From NCBI GenBank assembly GCA_045577755.1, contig JAZNJA010000241.1, positions 1-12,696 on the forward strand: a DNA stretch of 12,696 bases. Reading direction: 5' to 3'. A program made the translations under genes and the position numbers. The stretch comes from CAMEON01 sp045577755. GTDB taxonomy: Bacteria > Bacillota > Clostridia > Oscillospirales > CAG-272. Shown here piece after piece: positions 1 to 6,251 of the stretch; the stretch's first letter is position 1, and the number at the start of each line of letters is the position of its first letter. A model generated the notes under the pieces. It made no database searches and was not told the origin of the DNA. It saw only the letters and a list, made by a program, of their open reading frames with translations.

Positions 1-31
1 CAGTTTATCGGAACGATAAACTGCAATTTTT
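1..31 (+). terminator. Perfect 10-bp hairpin with T-tract; dispersed palindromic repeat
   Basis: Bases 1-10 (CAGTTTATCG) and 14-23 (CGATAAACTG) are perfect inverted repeats around a 3-base GAA loop, followed by CAATTTTT. This is the form of a rho-independent terminator for a gene lying to the left of the window. The stem may be longer, since CAATTT at 24-29 could pair with AAATTG just outside the window. The right arm plus CAATTT recurs as its reverse complement at 9205-9220, so the hairpin is probably also a dispersed repeat of this genome. Confidence 0.7.
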
Positions 32-44
32 AAAAATATTCCCC

Positions 45-78
45 CATCTGTCATATTTCCCGCTTTTCATCCGTCATA
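45..78 (+). promoter_or_regulatory. Direct repeat upstream of the ECF sigma gene, candidate autoregulated promoter
   Basis: CATCTGTCATA (45-55) and CATCCGTCATA (68-78) differ at one base and are offset by 23 bases. That is the distance between -35 and -10 hexamers, or about two helical turns. The second copy contains CGTC, a common core of ECF -10 elements. The site lies 46 bases before the GTG start of the sigma gene, where an ECF factor would autoregulate. It could instead be an operator for a dimeric repressor. No canonical sigma-A promoter is evident here. Confidence 0.35.
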
Positions 79-91
79 GGGGTAAAGGCGG

Positions 92-119
92 CCCACCGCC
101 AAAACCCGAAAGGAGCCAA
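92..119 (+). repeat. Leader segment shared with the gene at 5409
   Basis: CCCACCGCCAAAACCC followed by GAAAGGAGCCAA, just before the sigma factor start. The segment at 5374-5406 has the same two blocks, with one A fewer and an inserted AAATTT between them. Only the AAAGGAG core is explained by ribosome binding, so the conserved upstream block points to duplicated or mobile leader sequence. Confidence 0.6.
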
Positions 120-123
120 ACAA

Positions 124-675
124 GTGCAAGACCAACAGATCATTGACCTCTACTGGTCGAGAGACGAGCAGGCCATTGCCGAGAGCGATCGCGCCTACGG
201 TGCTCTCTGCCACAGCGTGGCCATGAATATCCTCTCCGACCGTATGGACGCCGAGGAGTGTGTGAACGATACCTGGCTGAAGAGCTGGAACGCCATGCCC
301 CCCGAGCGCCCCGGCAACCTCCGCGCCTTCTTCTGCCGTATCACCCGCAACCTCTCCATTGACCGCTACCGCGCCCGTCACAAGACCAAGTCCCGCGGGG
401 ACGGATTTGAGGTGGCTCTCCACGAGCTGACCGAGTGCCTCCCCGACCCCGCGTCGGTGCAGGACAACGACCCCCTGCCCGCCCTGCTGGACGAGTTTCT
501 GGAGTCCCTCAAGCCCACCCCGCGAAAGCTGCTGGTGGGCCGCTACTGGCACGCCTATTCGGTGAACCAATTGGCCGAGACCTACGGCATGACCCCCAAC
601 CACGTGTCCGTCACCCTCAAACGCCTCCGCGAAGCCTTGCGGGACTTCCTCACCGAAAGGGGGTACCGTATATGA
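124..675 (+). CDS. ECF-type sigma-70 family RNA polymerase sigma factor
   Basis: A 183-residue sigma factor of the extracytoplasmic function class, expected to direct RNA polymerase to a small set of promoters when released from its membrane partner. Region 2 spans about residues 24-95, with the block DAEECVNDTWLKSWN (42-56) and the helix FFCRITRNLSIDRYRAR. Region 4 spans about 125-180, with RYWHAYSVNQLAETYG and the recognition helix NHVSVTLKRLREAL. The linker between them is typical in length. The GTG start is chosen because AAAGGAG lies at 109-115, 8 bases upstream, and the next in-frame ATG (residue 34) would remove part of region 2. The TGA overlaps the ATG of the next gene (672), implying translational coupling. 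It matches a common clostridial family with this N-terminus, usually followed by a membrane protein. Target genes cannot be told from the window. Confidence 0.92.
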   Translation: MQDQQIIDLYWSRDEQAIAESDRAYGALCHSVAMNILSDRMDAEECVNDTWLKSWNAMPPERPGNLRAFFCRITRNLSIDRYRARHKTKSRGDGFEVALHELTECLPDPASVQDNDPLPALLDEFLESLKPTPRKLLVGRYWHAYSVNQLAETYGMTPNHVSVTLKRLREALRDFLTERGYRI

Positions 676-2297
676 AGGAAACTGCCTACTTCGAGCTGTT
701 CGGCCGCATCTCCGACAGGTTCGTCACCGAGGCGCTCATCCCCGCGGCACTCCCCCTTCCCGCCCCCAAAAGAGCATTTCGGGAGACCCCCGTCGGACGC
801 CTTTTGACCTCCCCCGCCTTCTTCCTCGCCGTGGCCGGGACCCTGGCGGCGGCAGCCGTGGCCGTGGCCATTGGCTTGGGTATCACGGGACAGGACAAGG
901 CTCCCCCCACAGGTATCGGCACCGATACCTCCACCGAGGCTCCCGCAGAGGAATCCGATGAGGATGCCCCCCGTGAGGACGGGGGCACCGTATCCCTTCC
1001 CGAAAGCGAGACCGACGAGGCCTGGGACAAGGAGCACCCCTACGTAGCCCGTAAGAATTACCGAAGTGGACTGGCGATCATCTATGGAAGAGACCGCTTT
1101 GACGAGGACCTTGCCTACCTGCCTCCGGACATGGTCTTCGCCGGCGCGACCACCCTCAACCACGATCTTCACGACCGTGTCATGAAGACTGAGGAGTACC
1201 TGGGAGTCAATATCGGCTTCCTGCCGGAGGAGAACGATGAAGCGGTCATGAGCACGGCGGGAAAAATGAGCGGCTCATGGAGCGATGACAACTACATTTT
1301 CATCGCCTCCACCGACGTGATCGCGCGGATGGGCGGAAGCGGCTCGGTCTACATGACGGCCTGGGATACCCTGGAGGCGATCAATACCGGGGCGAATTAC
1401 TGGGATACCGAGCTTTTGAGGACCCACACCCAGGGCGGACACAGCTATATCGCCTGCTGCAGCTTCATTCCTCCCAATGCCTACGCCATCGCGTACGACA
1501 AGACCCTATACGCCGCGGCCGCGGCTCAAAGAGACCTGTACGCCTTAGTAGAGAGCGGAGACTGGACGGTGGACACCCTGATGGCGATTCTGAGCGAGAC
1601 CGCGGACGTCAACGGCAGCATATCCATTCACGATCTCTCCGGGATCAACGCCTATCTGTCCGCCGTCGGCTTCCGCGCCATGGACACCGTGGAAATGGAC
1701 GGGGGCTACACGCAAAGCCTCAATTTTTCGGAACGGCAGGCAGCGCTGGAGCCCCTGTATCTGAAAGTACGGGAGCTGATCTCCCATGACCGTGTGAACC
1801 TTGTGACCTTCGACGGTAGCGAGCCCCCCTTTATTGAGCAGAGCGGGGTGCTCATGGATACCCGCCTCACCCGCGACCTGGCACGGGAAGCCTACGGCAA
1901 GCCCTTCGGCGTTTTGCCTCTGCCCAAGTATGATCAGGCGCAGAGCGGGTATTTGAGCCTGCACGTGAATGCCTGTATGGGGCTGTGGTGCAATCAGGAA
2001 AACAAGCAGATGTGCGGTGAGGTAGCCGAGCTGCTGGCCTACTTCTCGCGGAATTCCCATGAGGATTACAACCGGGCCGTGATGGGTGTTTACGGCAAGG
2101 ATGACGGTGCGGTCCGACGCGACCTGGCCATGCTCCGCATCATTCACAGCACCACGCACGACGTGGGACTGGCAAACTCTTACCTGAAGGAGCATTTTGC
2201 CACGCCCCTGATGAACGGGGAGCCTGATACCTCCTTTATGCATTCATCTCGTGTCAAAAACGCGGTCCGAGTTCTTCGCAGGGTATACGGATGGTGA
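672..2297 (+). CDS. Putative transmembrane anti-sigma/sensor protein with solute-binding-protein-like ectodomain
   Basis: A protein of 541 residues read from the ATG at 672, inside the stop codon of the sigma gene. Residues 1-48 are a short basic cytoplasmic segment containing FELFGRISDRFVTEAL, which resembles the short 'I-D-D-x-x-I-x-E-A' motif of small membrane partners of clostridial ECF factors. Residues 49-71 form one Ala/Val-rich membrane helix. Residues 72 to about 125 are an acidic Thr/Glu/Asp/Pro-rich linker. From about 126 the sequence resembles family 1-type extracellular solute-binding proteins: NAYAIAYDKTLY, the DLYALVESGDWTVDTLM block, and FGVLPLPKYDQAQSGY near the C-terminus. 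Basic residues before the helix put the N-terminus inside and the binding domain outside. It has no lipobox, and no ABC permease or ATPase is nearby, so transport is unlikely. I infer that it holds the sigma factor and releases it on ligand binding. No zinc-finger anti-sigma motif is visible, so the anti-sigma role rests on gene order, topology and the short motif. An upstream in-frame extension to 435 is spurious because it lies inside the sigma gene. Confidence 0.75.
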   Translation: MKETAYFELFGRISDRFVTEALIPAALPLPAPKRAFRETPVGRLLTSPAFFLAVAGTLAAAAVAVAIGLGITGQDKAPPTGIGTDTSTEAPAEESDEDAPREDGGTVSLPESETDEAWDKEHPYVARKNYRSGLAIIYGRDRFDEDLAYLPPDMVFAGATTLNHDLHDRVMKTEEYLGVNIGFLPEENDEAVMSTAGKMSGSWSDDNYIFIASTDVIARMGGSGSVYMTAWDTLEAINTGANYWDTELLRTHTQGGHSYIACCSFIPPNAYAIAYDKTLYAAAAAQRDLYALVESGDWTVDTLMAILSETADVNGSISIHDLSGINAYLSAVGFRAMDTVEMDGGYTQSLNFSERQAALEPLYLKVRELISHDRVNLVTFDGSEPPFIEQSGVLMDTRLTRDLAREAYGKPFGVLPLPKYDQAQSGYLSLHVNACMGLWCNQENKQMCGEVAELLAYFSRNSHEDYNRAVMGVYGKDDGAVRRDLAMLRIIHSTTHDVGLANSYLKEHFATPLMNGEPDTSFMHSSRVKNAVRVLRRVYGW

Positions 2298-2503
2298 TCC
2301 CGGCTTTCCCAAAAAGCATGAAAGTTCACCTTGAGTTAAGAATCGTATAGTAAAATATGGGTATAGTCTTCTACGGAGACTCTGTGCTGCCAAAGCGCCG
2401 CCGTATTTCCGGGCTGCAGCCTCTCCGCGGCCTTCCGGCACAGCCCGGCAAGCGGCTGTTTCCCGCCGCGCGATTCCCAAATTCTTCTCCCAAGGAGAAC
2501 GCC
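2298..2503 (+). promoter_or_regulatory. Structured leader/promoter region upstream of plsY
   Basis: This 206-base intergenic stretch begins AT-rich. A weak promoter-like pair is TTGAGT (2331-2336) and AAATAT (2353-2358), 16 bases apart. A small hairpin follows, AGTCT (2365-2369) with AGACT (2377-2381). The GC-rich part has a perfect inverted repeat, CCGGGCTG (2409-2416) with CAGCCCGG (2441-2448). No terminator for the preceding operon is evident. I recognise no known riboswitch class. The fold could be an attenuator or an untranslated leader. Both the promoter and the fold are tentative. Confidence 0.3.
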
Positions 2504-3148
2504 ATGAACTACGCCCTCAGCGCGGTGATCGGATACCTGATCGGTACGGTCAACCCCGCCTTCATCATCGCTAAGCTCCACGGCTTTGATATCCGTGAAA
2601 AGGGCTCCCGCAACGCGGGGGCCTCCAACGCGCTCCTCCTGTTCGGCAAGGCCAAGGGGATCTTCTGCGCCGTCTTCGATATTGCCAAGGCTGTTTTCGC
2701 GGTGTGGCTCACAGCCCGTGTTTTCGCCCCCGTCCAGACCTTCGCCGTTACCGCCACCGCCTGTATCCTGGGCCACATTTTCCCCTTCTATATGCGCTTC
2801 CGCGGCGGCAAGGGCCTGGCCTGCATCGGCGGGATGATCCTGGCCTATGACCTCCGTGTCTTCGCCGTCATGCTGGCCGCGGAGCTGGTCATCGCCCTGG
2901 CCACGAATTATATCTGCTTCGTGCCCATTACCGCGTCCCTGGCGTTTCCCGCGGTCTACGGGGTCATGGAGCGGGATCTTTGGGGGGCTCTGCTTCTGAC
3001 CCTCGTGGCGGGGGTGGTGTTCTGTAAGCACCTGGTCAACCTCAAGCGCATCCGCCTGGGGAGGGAAGCACGCCTTTCCTATCTTTGGAGCCGGGATAAG
3101 GAGACCGCCCGCCTGAGGGAAAACTACGGCGACGACGCCGACGACTGA
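2504..3148 (+). CDS. plsY: Glycerol-3-phosphate acyltransferase PlsY
   Basis: A 214-residue polytopic membrane enzyme. It transfers an acyl group from acyl-phosphate (made by PlsX) to position 1 of glycerol-3-phosphate, giving lysophosphatidate, the first step of phospholipid synthesis at the cytoplasmic membrane. The family's conserved loops are present: GSRNAGASN (residues 34-42), GHIFPFYMRFRGGKG (90-104) and, near the C-terminus, KHLVNLKRIRLGREA in the place of the third motif. Hydrophobic stretches between them fit several membrane helices, and the length is normal for the family. The start is the ATG with AAGGAG at 2492-2497, 6 bases upstream, which places the first membrane segment at the N-terminus. 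A longer in-frame reading from 2357 adds 49 non-homologous residues from the leader and lacks a ribosome binding site. It is transcribed alone and ends in a strong terminator. PlsX and PlsC are not in the window. Confidence 0.95.
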   Translation: MNYALSAVIGYLIGTVNPAFIIAKLHGFDIREKGSRNAGASNALLLFGKAKGIFCAVFDIAKAVFAVWLTARVFAPVQTFAVTATACILGHIFPFYMRFRGGKGLACIGGMILAYDLRVFAVMLAAELVIALATNYICFVPITASLAFPAVYGVMERDLWGALLLTLVAGVVFCKHLVNLKRIRLGREARLSYLWSRDKETARLRENYGDDADD

Positions 3149-3187
3149 CCGAAACGGATGAAAACCGTTTCGGTTTTTCGCTTTTTT
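3149..3187 (+). terminator. Rho-independent terminator after plsY
   Basis: A perfect 9-bp stem, CCGAAACGG (3149-3157) and CCGTTTCGG (3165-3173), encloses a 7-base loop. TTTTT, CG and a second run of six T follow. The stem starts on the base after the plsY stop codon. Confidence 0.92.
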
Positions 3188-3200
3188 CGGCAAGTGGCTC

Positions 3201-3229
3201 TTTACATTTTTCAAAAAATATGCTATAAT
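3201..3229 (+). promoter_or_regulatory. Sigma-A promoter of the flavodiiron gene
   Basis: The -35 element TTTACA (3201-3206) and a perfect -10 TATAAT (3224-3229) are 17 bases apart, with an extended TGC just before the -10. Transcription would begin near 3236, giving a 5' leader of about 65 bases. This is the only near-consensus promoter in the window, which suggests strong and largely housekeeping expression. No clear operator overlaps it. Confidence 0.88.
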
Positions 3230-3300
3230 ATTTCTTGATTTCGGGAATCCTACCGAAAGATCATGCGAAAACAGATAAAGACTATAAACGGAGGAACCAT

Positions 3301-5091
3301 ATGAAGATCACAAACGATATCCGCTATATCGGTGTCAACGACCACGAGGTCGACCTGTTCGAGGGTCAGTATGTCGTCCCCAACGGCATGGCCTACAATT
3401 CCTACGCCATTCTGGATGACCTCGTCGCCATCATGGACACCGTGGATGCCCGCTTCACCCACCAGTGGTTGGACAACATCCGCGACACTCTGGGTGACCG
3501 CAAGCCCAATTTCCTTATCATTCAGCACATGGAGCCTGACCACTCCGCGAACATCGTCAACTTCCTGAAGGTCTACCCCGACACCATCGTGGTGGCCTCC
3601 GCCAAGGCCTTTACCATGATGAAGAACTTCTTTGGCAAGGACTTCACCGAGAACGGCATGGTGGTGGGCGAGGGGGATACCCTCTGCCTGGGTAAGCATA
3701 CCCTCACCTTCGTCACCGCCCCCATGGTCCACTGGCCCGAGGTCATCGTCACCTACGACTCCGCCGATAAGGTCCTGTTCTCCGCCGACGGCTTCGGTAA
3801 GTTCGGCGCCCTGGACGTGGAGGAGGACTGGGCCTGTGAGGCTCGCCGCTACTACATCGGCATCGTAGGGAAGTACGGCGCCCAGGTGCAGGCACTCCTG
3901 AAGAAGGCCGCCGCTCTGGACATCCGGACCATCTGCCCCCTCCACGGTCCCGTCCTCACCGAGAATCTGGGCTACTACCTGAACCTCTACAATACCTGGT
4001 CCTCCTACCAGCCCGAGGAGGAGGGCGTCGTCATCGCCTACACCTCGGTCTACGGTAATACCAAGAAGGCGGTCATGAAGCTGGCCGAGAAGCTCAAGGC
4101 AGGCGGCTGCCCCAAGGTCGTGGTCAACGATCTGGCCCGCTCGGATATGGCCGAGTGTGTGGAGGATGCCTTCCGCTACTCCAAGCTGGTGTTGGCCACC
4201 ACCACCTACAACGCCGATATCTTCCCCTTTATGCGACAGTTCATCGACCACCTGACCGAGCGCAACTACTCCAACCGCACCGTGGCCTTCATCGAAAACG
4301 GTAGCTGGGCCCCCATGGCCACCAAGGTCATGAAGGGAATGCTGGAGAAATCCAAGAACATTACCTATACCGAAAATACCGTAAAGATCCTGTCCGCGCT
4401 GAACGAGGACAGCACCAAGCAGCTGGAGGCCCTGGCTGAGGAGCTGTGCCGCGAGTACGCCGCCCAAAGCTCCGAGACCGCCAACAAGAACGACCTGGCC
4501 GCTCTCTACAAGCTGGGCTACGGCCTCTACGTGGTCACCTCCAACGACGGTAAGAAGGACAACGGCCTCATCGTCAACACGGTGGCCCAGGTTGCGGACA
4601 ACCCCAACAAGATCGCCGTCACCATCAACAAGGCCAACTACTCCCACCACGTCATCAAGCAGACGGGCAGGATGAACGTCAACTGCCTCACGGTGGACGC
4701 CCCCTTCAAGGTCTTTGAGGTCTTCGGCTTCCAGAGCGGCCGCAACGTGGATAAGTTCGCCGACTGCGAGCCCCTGCGCGCCGACAACGGCCTGGTCTTC
4801 CTGCCCCGTTACATCAACGCCTTCCTGTCTCTGAAGGTGGAGCAGTACGTGGATCTGGAGTCTCACGGTATGTTCATCTGCTCAGTCACCGAGGCCAGAA
4901 CCATCTCGGATCGGGAATCCATGACCTACGCCTACTACCACGCCAACGTCAAGCCCAAGCCCAAGACCACCGAGAGCAAGGGCTACGTCTGCAAGATCTG
5001 CGGCTACGTCTACGAGGGCGAGGAGCTGCCCGAGGACTTTATCTGTCCCCTGTGTAAGCACGGCGCACAGGATTTTGAACCCATCAAGTAA
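3301..5091 (+). CDS. Flavodiiron protein fused to flavin reductase and rubredoxin domains (FprA-like)
   Basis: A 596-residue cytoplasmic protein expected to reduce O2 to water and/or NO to N2O in an anaerobe. Four modules appear in order. First is a metallo-beta-lactamase-fold diiron core (about 1-240) with ligands HMEPDH (H76, E78, D80, H81), H144, D163 and H215. Next is a flavodoxin domain (about 242-385) with the FMN phosphate loop TSVYGNT. Then comes a flavin reductase-like domain (about 405-550, YKLGYGLYVVTSNDGKKDNG onward). Last is a rubredoxin (561-596) with C564, C567, C582 and C585. The built-in reductase and rubredoxin could pass electrons from NAD(P)H to FMN and the diiron site without separate partners. 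The segment between D163 and H215 is about 9 residues shorter than I recall for classical FprA/ROO proteins. The start has GGAGG at 3290-3294, 6 bases before the ATG. The gene has its own promoter and terminator, so it is monocistronic. Whether O2 or NO is the main substrate cannot be read from the sequence. Confidence 0.93.
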   Translation: MKITNDIRYIGVNDHEVDLFEGQYVVPNGMAYNSYAILDDLVAIMDTVDARFTHQWLDNIRDTLGDRKPNFLIIQHMEPDHSANIVNFLKVYPDTIVVASAKAFTMMKNFFGKDFTENGMVVGEGDTLCLGKHTLTFVTAPMVHWPEVIVTYDSADKVLFSADGFGKFGALDVEEDWACEARRYYIGIVGKYGAQVQALLKKAAALDIRTICPLHGPVLTENLGYYLNLYNTWSSYQPEEEGVVIAYTSVYGNTKKAVMKLAEKLKAGGCPKVVVNDLARSDMAECVEDAFRYSKLVLATTTYNADIFPFMRQFIDHLTERNYSNRTVAFIENGSWAPMATKVMKGMLEKSKNITYTENTVKILSALNEDSTKQLEALAEELCREYAAQSSETANKNDLAALYKLGYGLYVVTSNDGKKDNGLIVNTVAQVADNPNKIAVTINKANYSHHVIKQTGRMNVNCLTVDAPFKVFEVFGFQSGRNVDKFADCEPLRADNGLVFLPRYINAFLSLKVEQYVDLESHGMFICSVTEARTISDRESMTYAYYHANVKPKPKTTESKGYVCKICGYVYEGEELPEDFICPLCKHGAQDFEPIK

Positions 5092-5106
5092 GAGAATACC
5101 TGATAG

Positions 5107-5135
5107 CGAGCCTTCCTTTGGGGAGGCTCGTTTTT
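5107..5135 (+). terminator. Rho-independent terminator after the flavodiiron gene
   Basis: CGAGCCTTCC (5107-5116) pairs with GGGAGGCTCG (5121-5130), with one G-T pair and a short loop, followed by TTTTT. It sits 15 bases after the stop codon. Confidence 0.88.
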
Positions 5136-5186
5136 CAAATTGGGGTTTACGGTCTGACAGAAAAGAGTGCCTCACTTCTCGTGATG

Positions 5187-5334
5187 ACTCCCCCACCCGC
5201 TTCGCGGGAGCCCCCTCAAGGAGGGAGCCTTTCGCCTTGCCCCGCGGAAATTCGTTACCCGACAAGTGATTTTGCCCCGCGCTCCTAAGGCTCCCTCCGG
5301 GAGGGAGCTCCCGCCCGCAGGCGGGTGAAGGAGT
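5187..5334. repeat. 148-base palindromic element with imperfect terminal inverted repeats
   Basis: The left arm (5187-5230) reads ACTCCCCCACCCGC... and ends GGAGGGAGCCT. The right arm (5288-5334), reverse-complemented, starts ACTCCTTCACCCGCC and contains CGGAGGGAGCCTT, so the two ends are imperfect inverted copies of about 45 bases. Each arm carries its own smaller hairpins, for example CTCCCTC-CGG-GAGGGAG at 5291-5307 and CCCGC-TT-CGCGGG-type pairs at 5196-5208. The core (5231-5287) encodes nothing recognisable. It resembles the non-coding intergenic palindromic elements common in gut Ruminococcaceae, comparable to REP/BIME or MITE units. With the terminator before it and the shared leader after it, it fills most of the 317-base gene-free gap 5092-5408. 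Confidence 0.75.
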
Positions 5335-5373
5335 ACGCGTGCATAGCGGTTTATCCTTGTTTCGGTCAACAAA

Positions 5374-5406
5374 CCCACCGCCAAACCCAAATTTGAAAGG
5401 AGCCAA
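5374..5406 (+). repeat. Shared leader segment before the phosphodiesterase-like gene
   Basis: CCCACCGCCAAACCC, AAATTT and GAAAGGAGCCAA form the same blocks as 92-119. The inner 16 bases CAAACCCAAATTTGAA (5382-5397) recur exactly at 9353-9368, again on the + strand before a gene. The 3' end supplies the ribosome binding site AAAGGAG (5396-5402). Confidence 0.65.
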
Positions 5407-5408
5407 TC

Positions 5409-6200
5409 ATGTACGAAAACACTTCCATCCGCCTCCAAGCCCACAAGGGCGATTCTGTAAACGCCCCCGAGAACACCGTGGCGGCCTTCCGTGCGGCCTG
5501 TGACGAGGGGTATGAGTTCATCGAGCTGGATCCCAAATTCACCGCCGACGGGGTCTGTGTGCTGATCCACGATTGGACGGTCAACCGCACGGGGCAGACA
5601 AAGAGCGGCGAGGCTCTGCCGCCTGAAACGCGGGTGGATTCCCTTACCCTGGCCGAGCTGCGGGAGCTGGACTTCGGCGCGTGGTTCTCCGAGACGTTTC
5701 GATGGGAGGCTATCCCCACCTTTGAGGAGGCCATCCCCTACATCCTGTCCCGAGGGGTTTCGGTGAAGGTGGACAACGTGTGGGAGCGGTTTACCCCCGA
5801 TCAGCAGGAGATCCTGTTCGGTCTGATCCGCAAAATCGATGCCTGTCACCCCGAAACGGGGGCGAGGATCGGCATGACCTGCGCGCGGCTTGAGAACGTG
5901 GCGCGGGTGGCAAGGGAGCTTCCGGAGGCGGCCATTCATTACGACGGTTTTGTGGACGACGCCGCGCTGGCGGCTCTGGACGGGTCCGCGGCGGGGCGGG
6001 AGCTGTATATCTGGCTTCGGTTCCACAATGCCAAGACGGCCTGGAACAAGAATCCCCCCGTGGATGCCGCCTATGCCGAAAAGGTGAAGGCTCACGGGCG
6101 GTTGGGGATCTGGCTGATCGACGATCCCGCGGAGATGCCCGCGGTCTGTGAGTTTGCGCCTTTCGTGGTGGAGACCAACGGCGGGGTGAGACCGAGTTAA
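5409..6200 (+). CDS. Glycerophosphodiester phosphodiesterase family protein, divergent active site
   Basis: A 263-residue TIM-barrel protein of the GDPD family, which normally hydrolyses glycerophosphodiesters to sn-glycerol-3-phosphate and an alcohol. The N-terminal signature is clear: AHKGDSVNAPENTVAAF has catalytic H12, IELDPKFTADG has metal ligands E39 and D41, and LIHD has the second catalytic H54. DFGAWFS (88-94) and IPTFEEAI (102-109) are the usual following motifs. Two departures stand out: HRG is HKG, and the usual metal-binding Glu of the 'I-E-x-K' strand appears replaced in GVSVKVDN (116-123), where K120 is kept. The protein has no signal peptide or membrane segment, so it is cytoplasmic. 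The start has AAAGGAG 6 bases upstream. No glycerol-3-phosphate uptake genes are nearby. It may be a GDPD with altered metal binding or substrate, or a relative with another phosphodiester substrate. Confidence 0.85.
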   Translation: MYENTSIRLQAHKGDSVNAPENTVAAFRAACDEGYEFIELDPKFTADGVCVLIHDWTVNRTGQTKSGEALPPETRVDSLTLAELRELDFGAWFSETFRWEAIPTFEEAIPYILSRGVSVKVDNVWERFTPDQQEILFGLIRKIDACHPETGARIGMTCARLENVARVARELPEAAIHYDGFVDDAALAALDGSAAGRELYIWLRFHNAKTAWNKNPPVDAAYAEKVKAHGRLGIWLIDDPAEMPAVCEFAPFVVETNGGVRPS

Positions 6201-6251
6201 GATACAAAGATACGCGCCGAGCAAGCTCGGCCGATACAAGATACAAGATAT
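6201..6251 (+). repeat. GATACAA heptamer array interrupted by a 7-bp hairpin
   Basis: GATACAA occurs at 6201-6207, 6233-6239 and 6240-6246, with a variant GATACGC at 6209-6215 and a truncated GATAT at 6247-6251. Between them lies a perfect hairpin, GCCGAGC (6216-6222), AA, GCTCGGC (6225-6231). The array starts on the base after the phosphodiesterase stop codon and runs into the ATG of the kinase gene, filling the whole junction and leaving no visible ribosome binding site. Confidence 0.8.

Noticed and set aside
435..671. A 79-codon upstream extension of the membrane sensor gene
   Set aside because: It lies in another frame of the sigma factor gene; the ATG at 672 in the overlapping ATGA fits translational coupling and starts the known type of N-terminus.
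672..2297. Substrate-binding subunit of an ABC sugar transporter
   Set aside because: There is no lipobox or cleavable signal, the membrane helix starts only at residue 49 after a basic cytoplasmic segment, no permease or ATPase genes are adjacent, and it is coupled to a sigma factor.
2357..2503. A 49-codon N-terminal extension of PlsY, or a known riboswitch in the same stretch
   Set aside because: PlsY proteins begin directly with a membrane helix and the ATG at 2504 has AAGGAG. No conserved core of a known riboswitch class could be matched.
3250..4866. A long open frame of over 500 codons on the - strand opposite the flavodiiron gene
   Set aside because: It mirrors the codon bias of a GC-rich gene with clear homology on the + strand. 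Its product is low-complexity Gly/Val/Leu/His-rich and has no recognisable domain.
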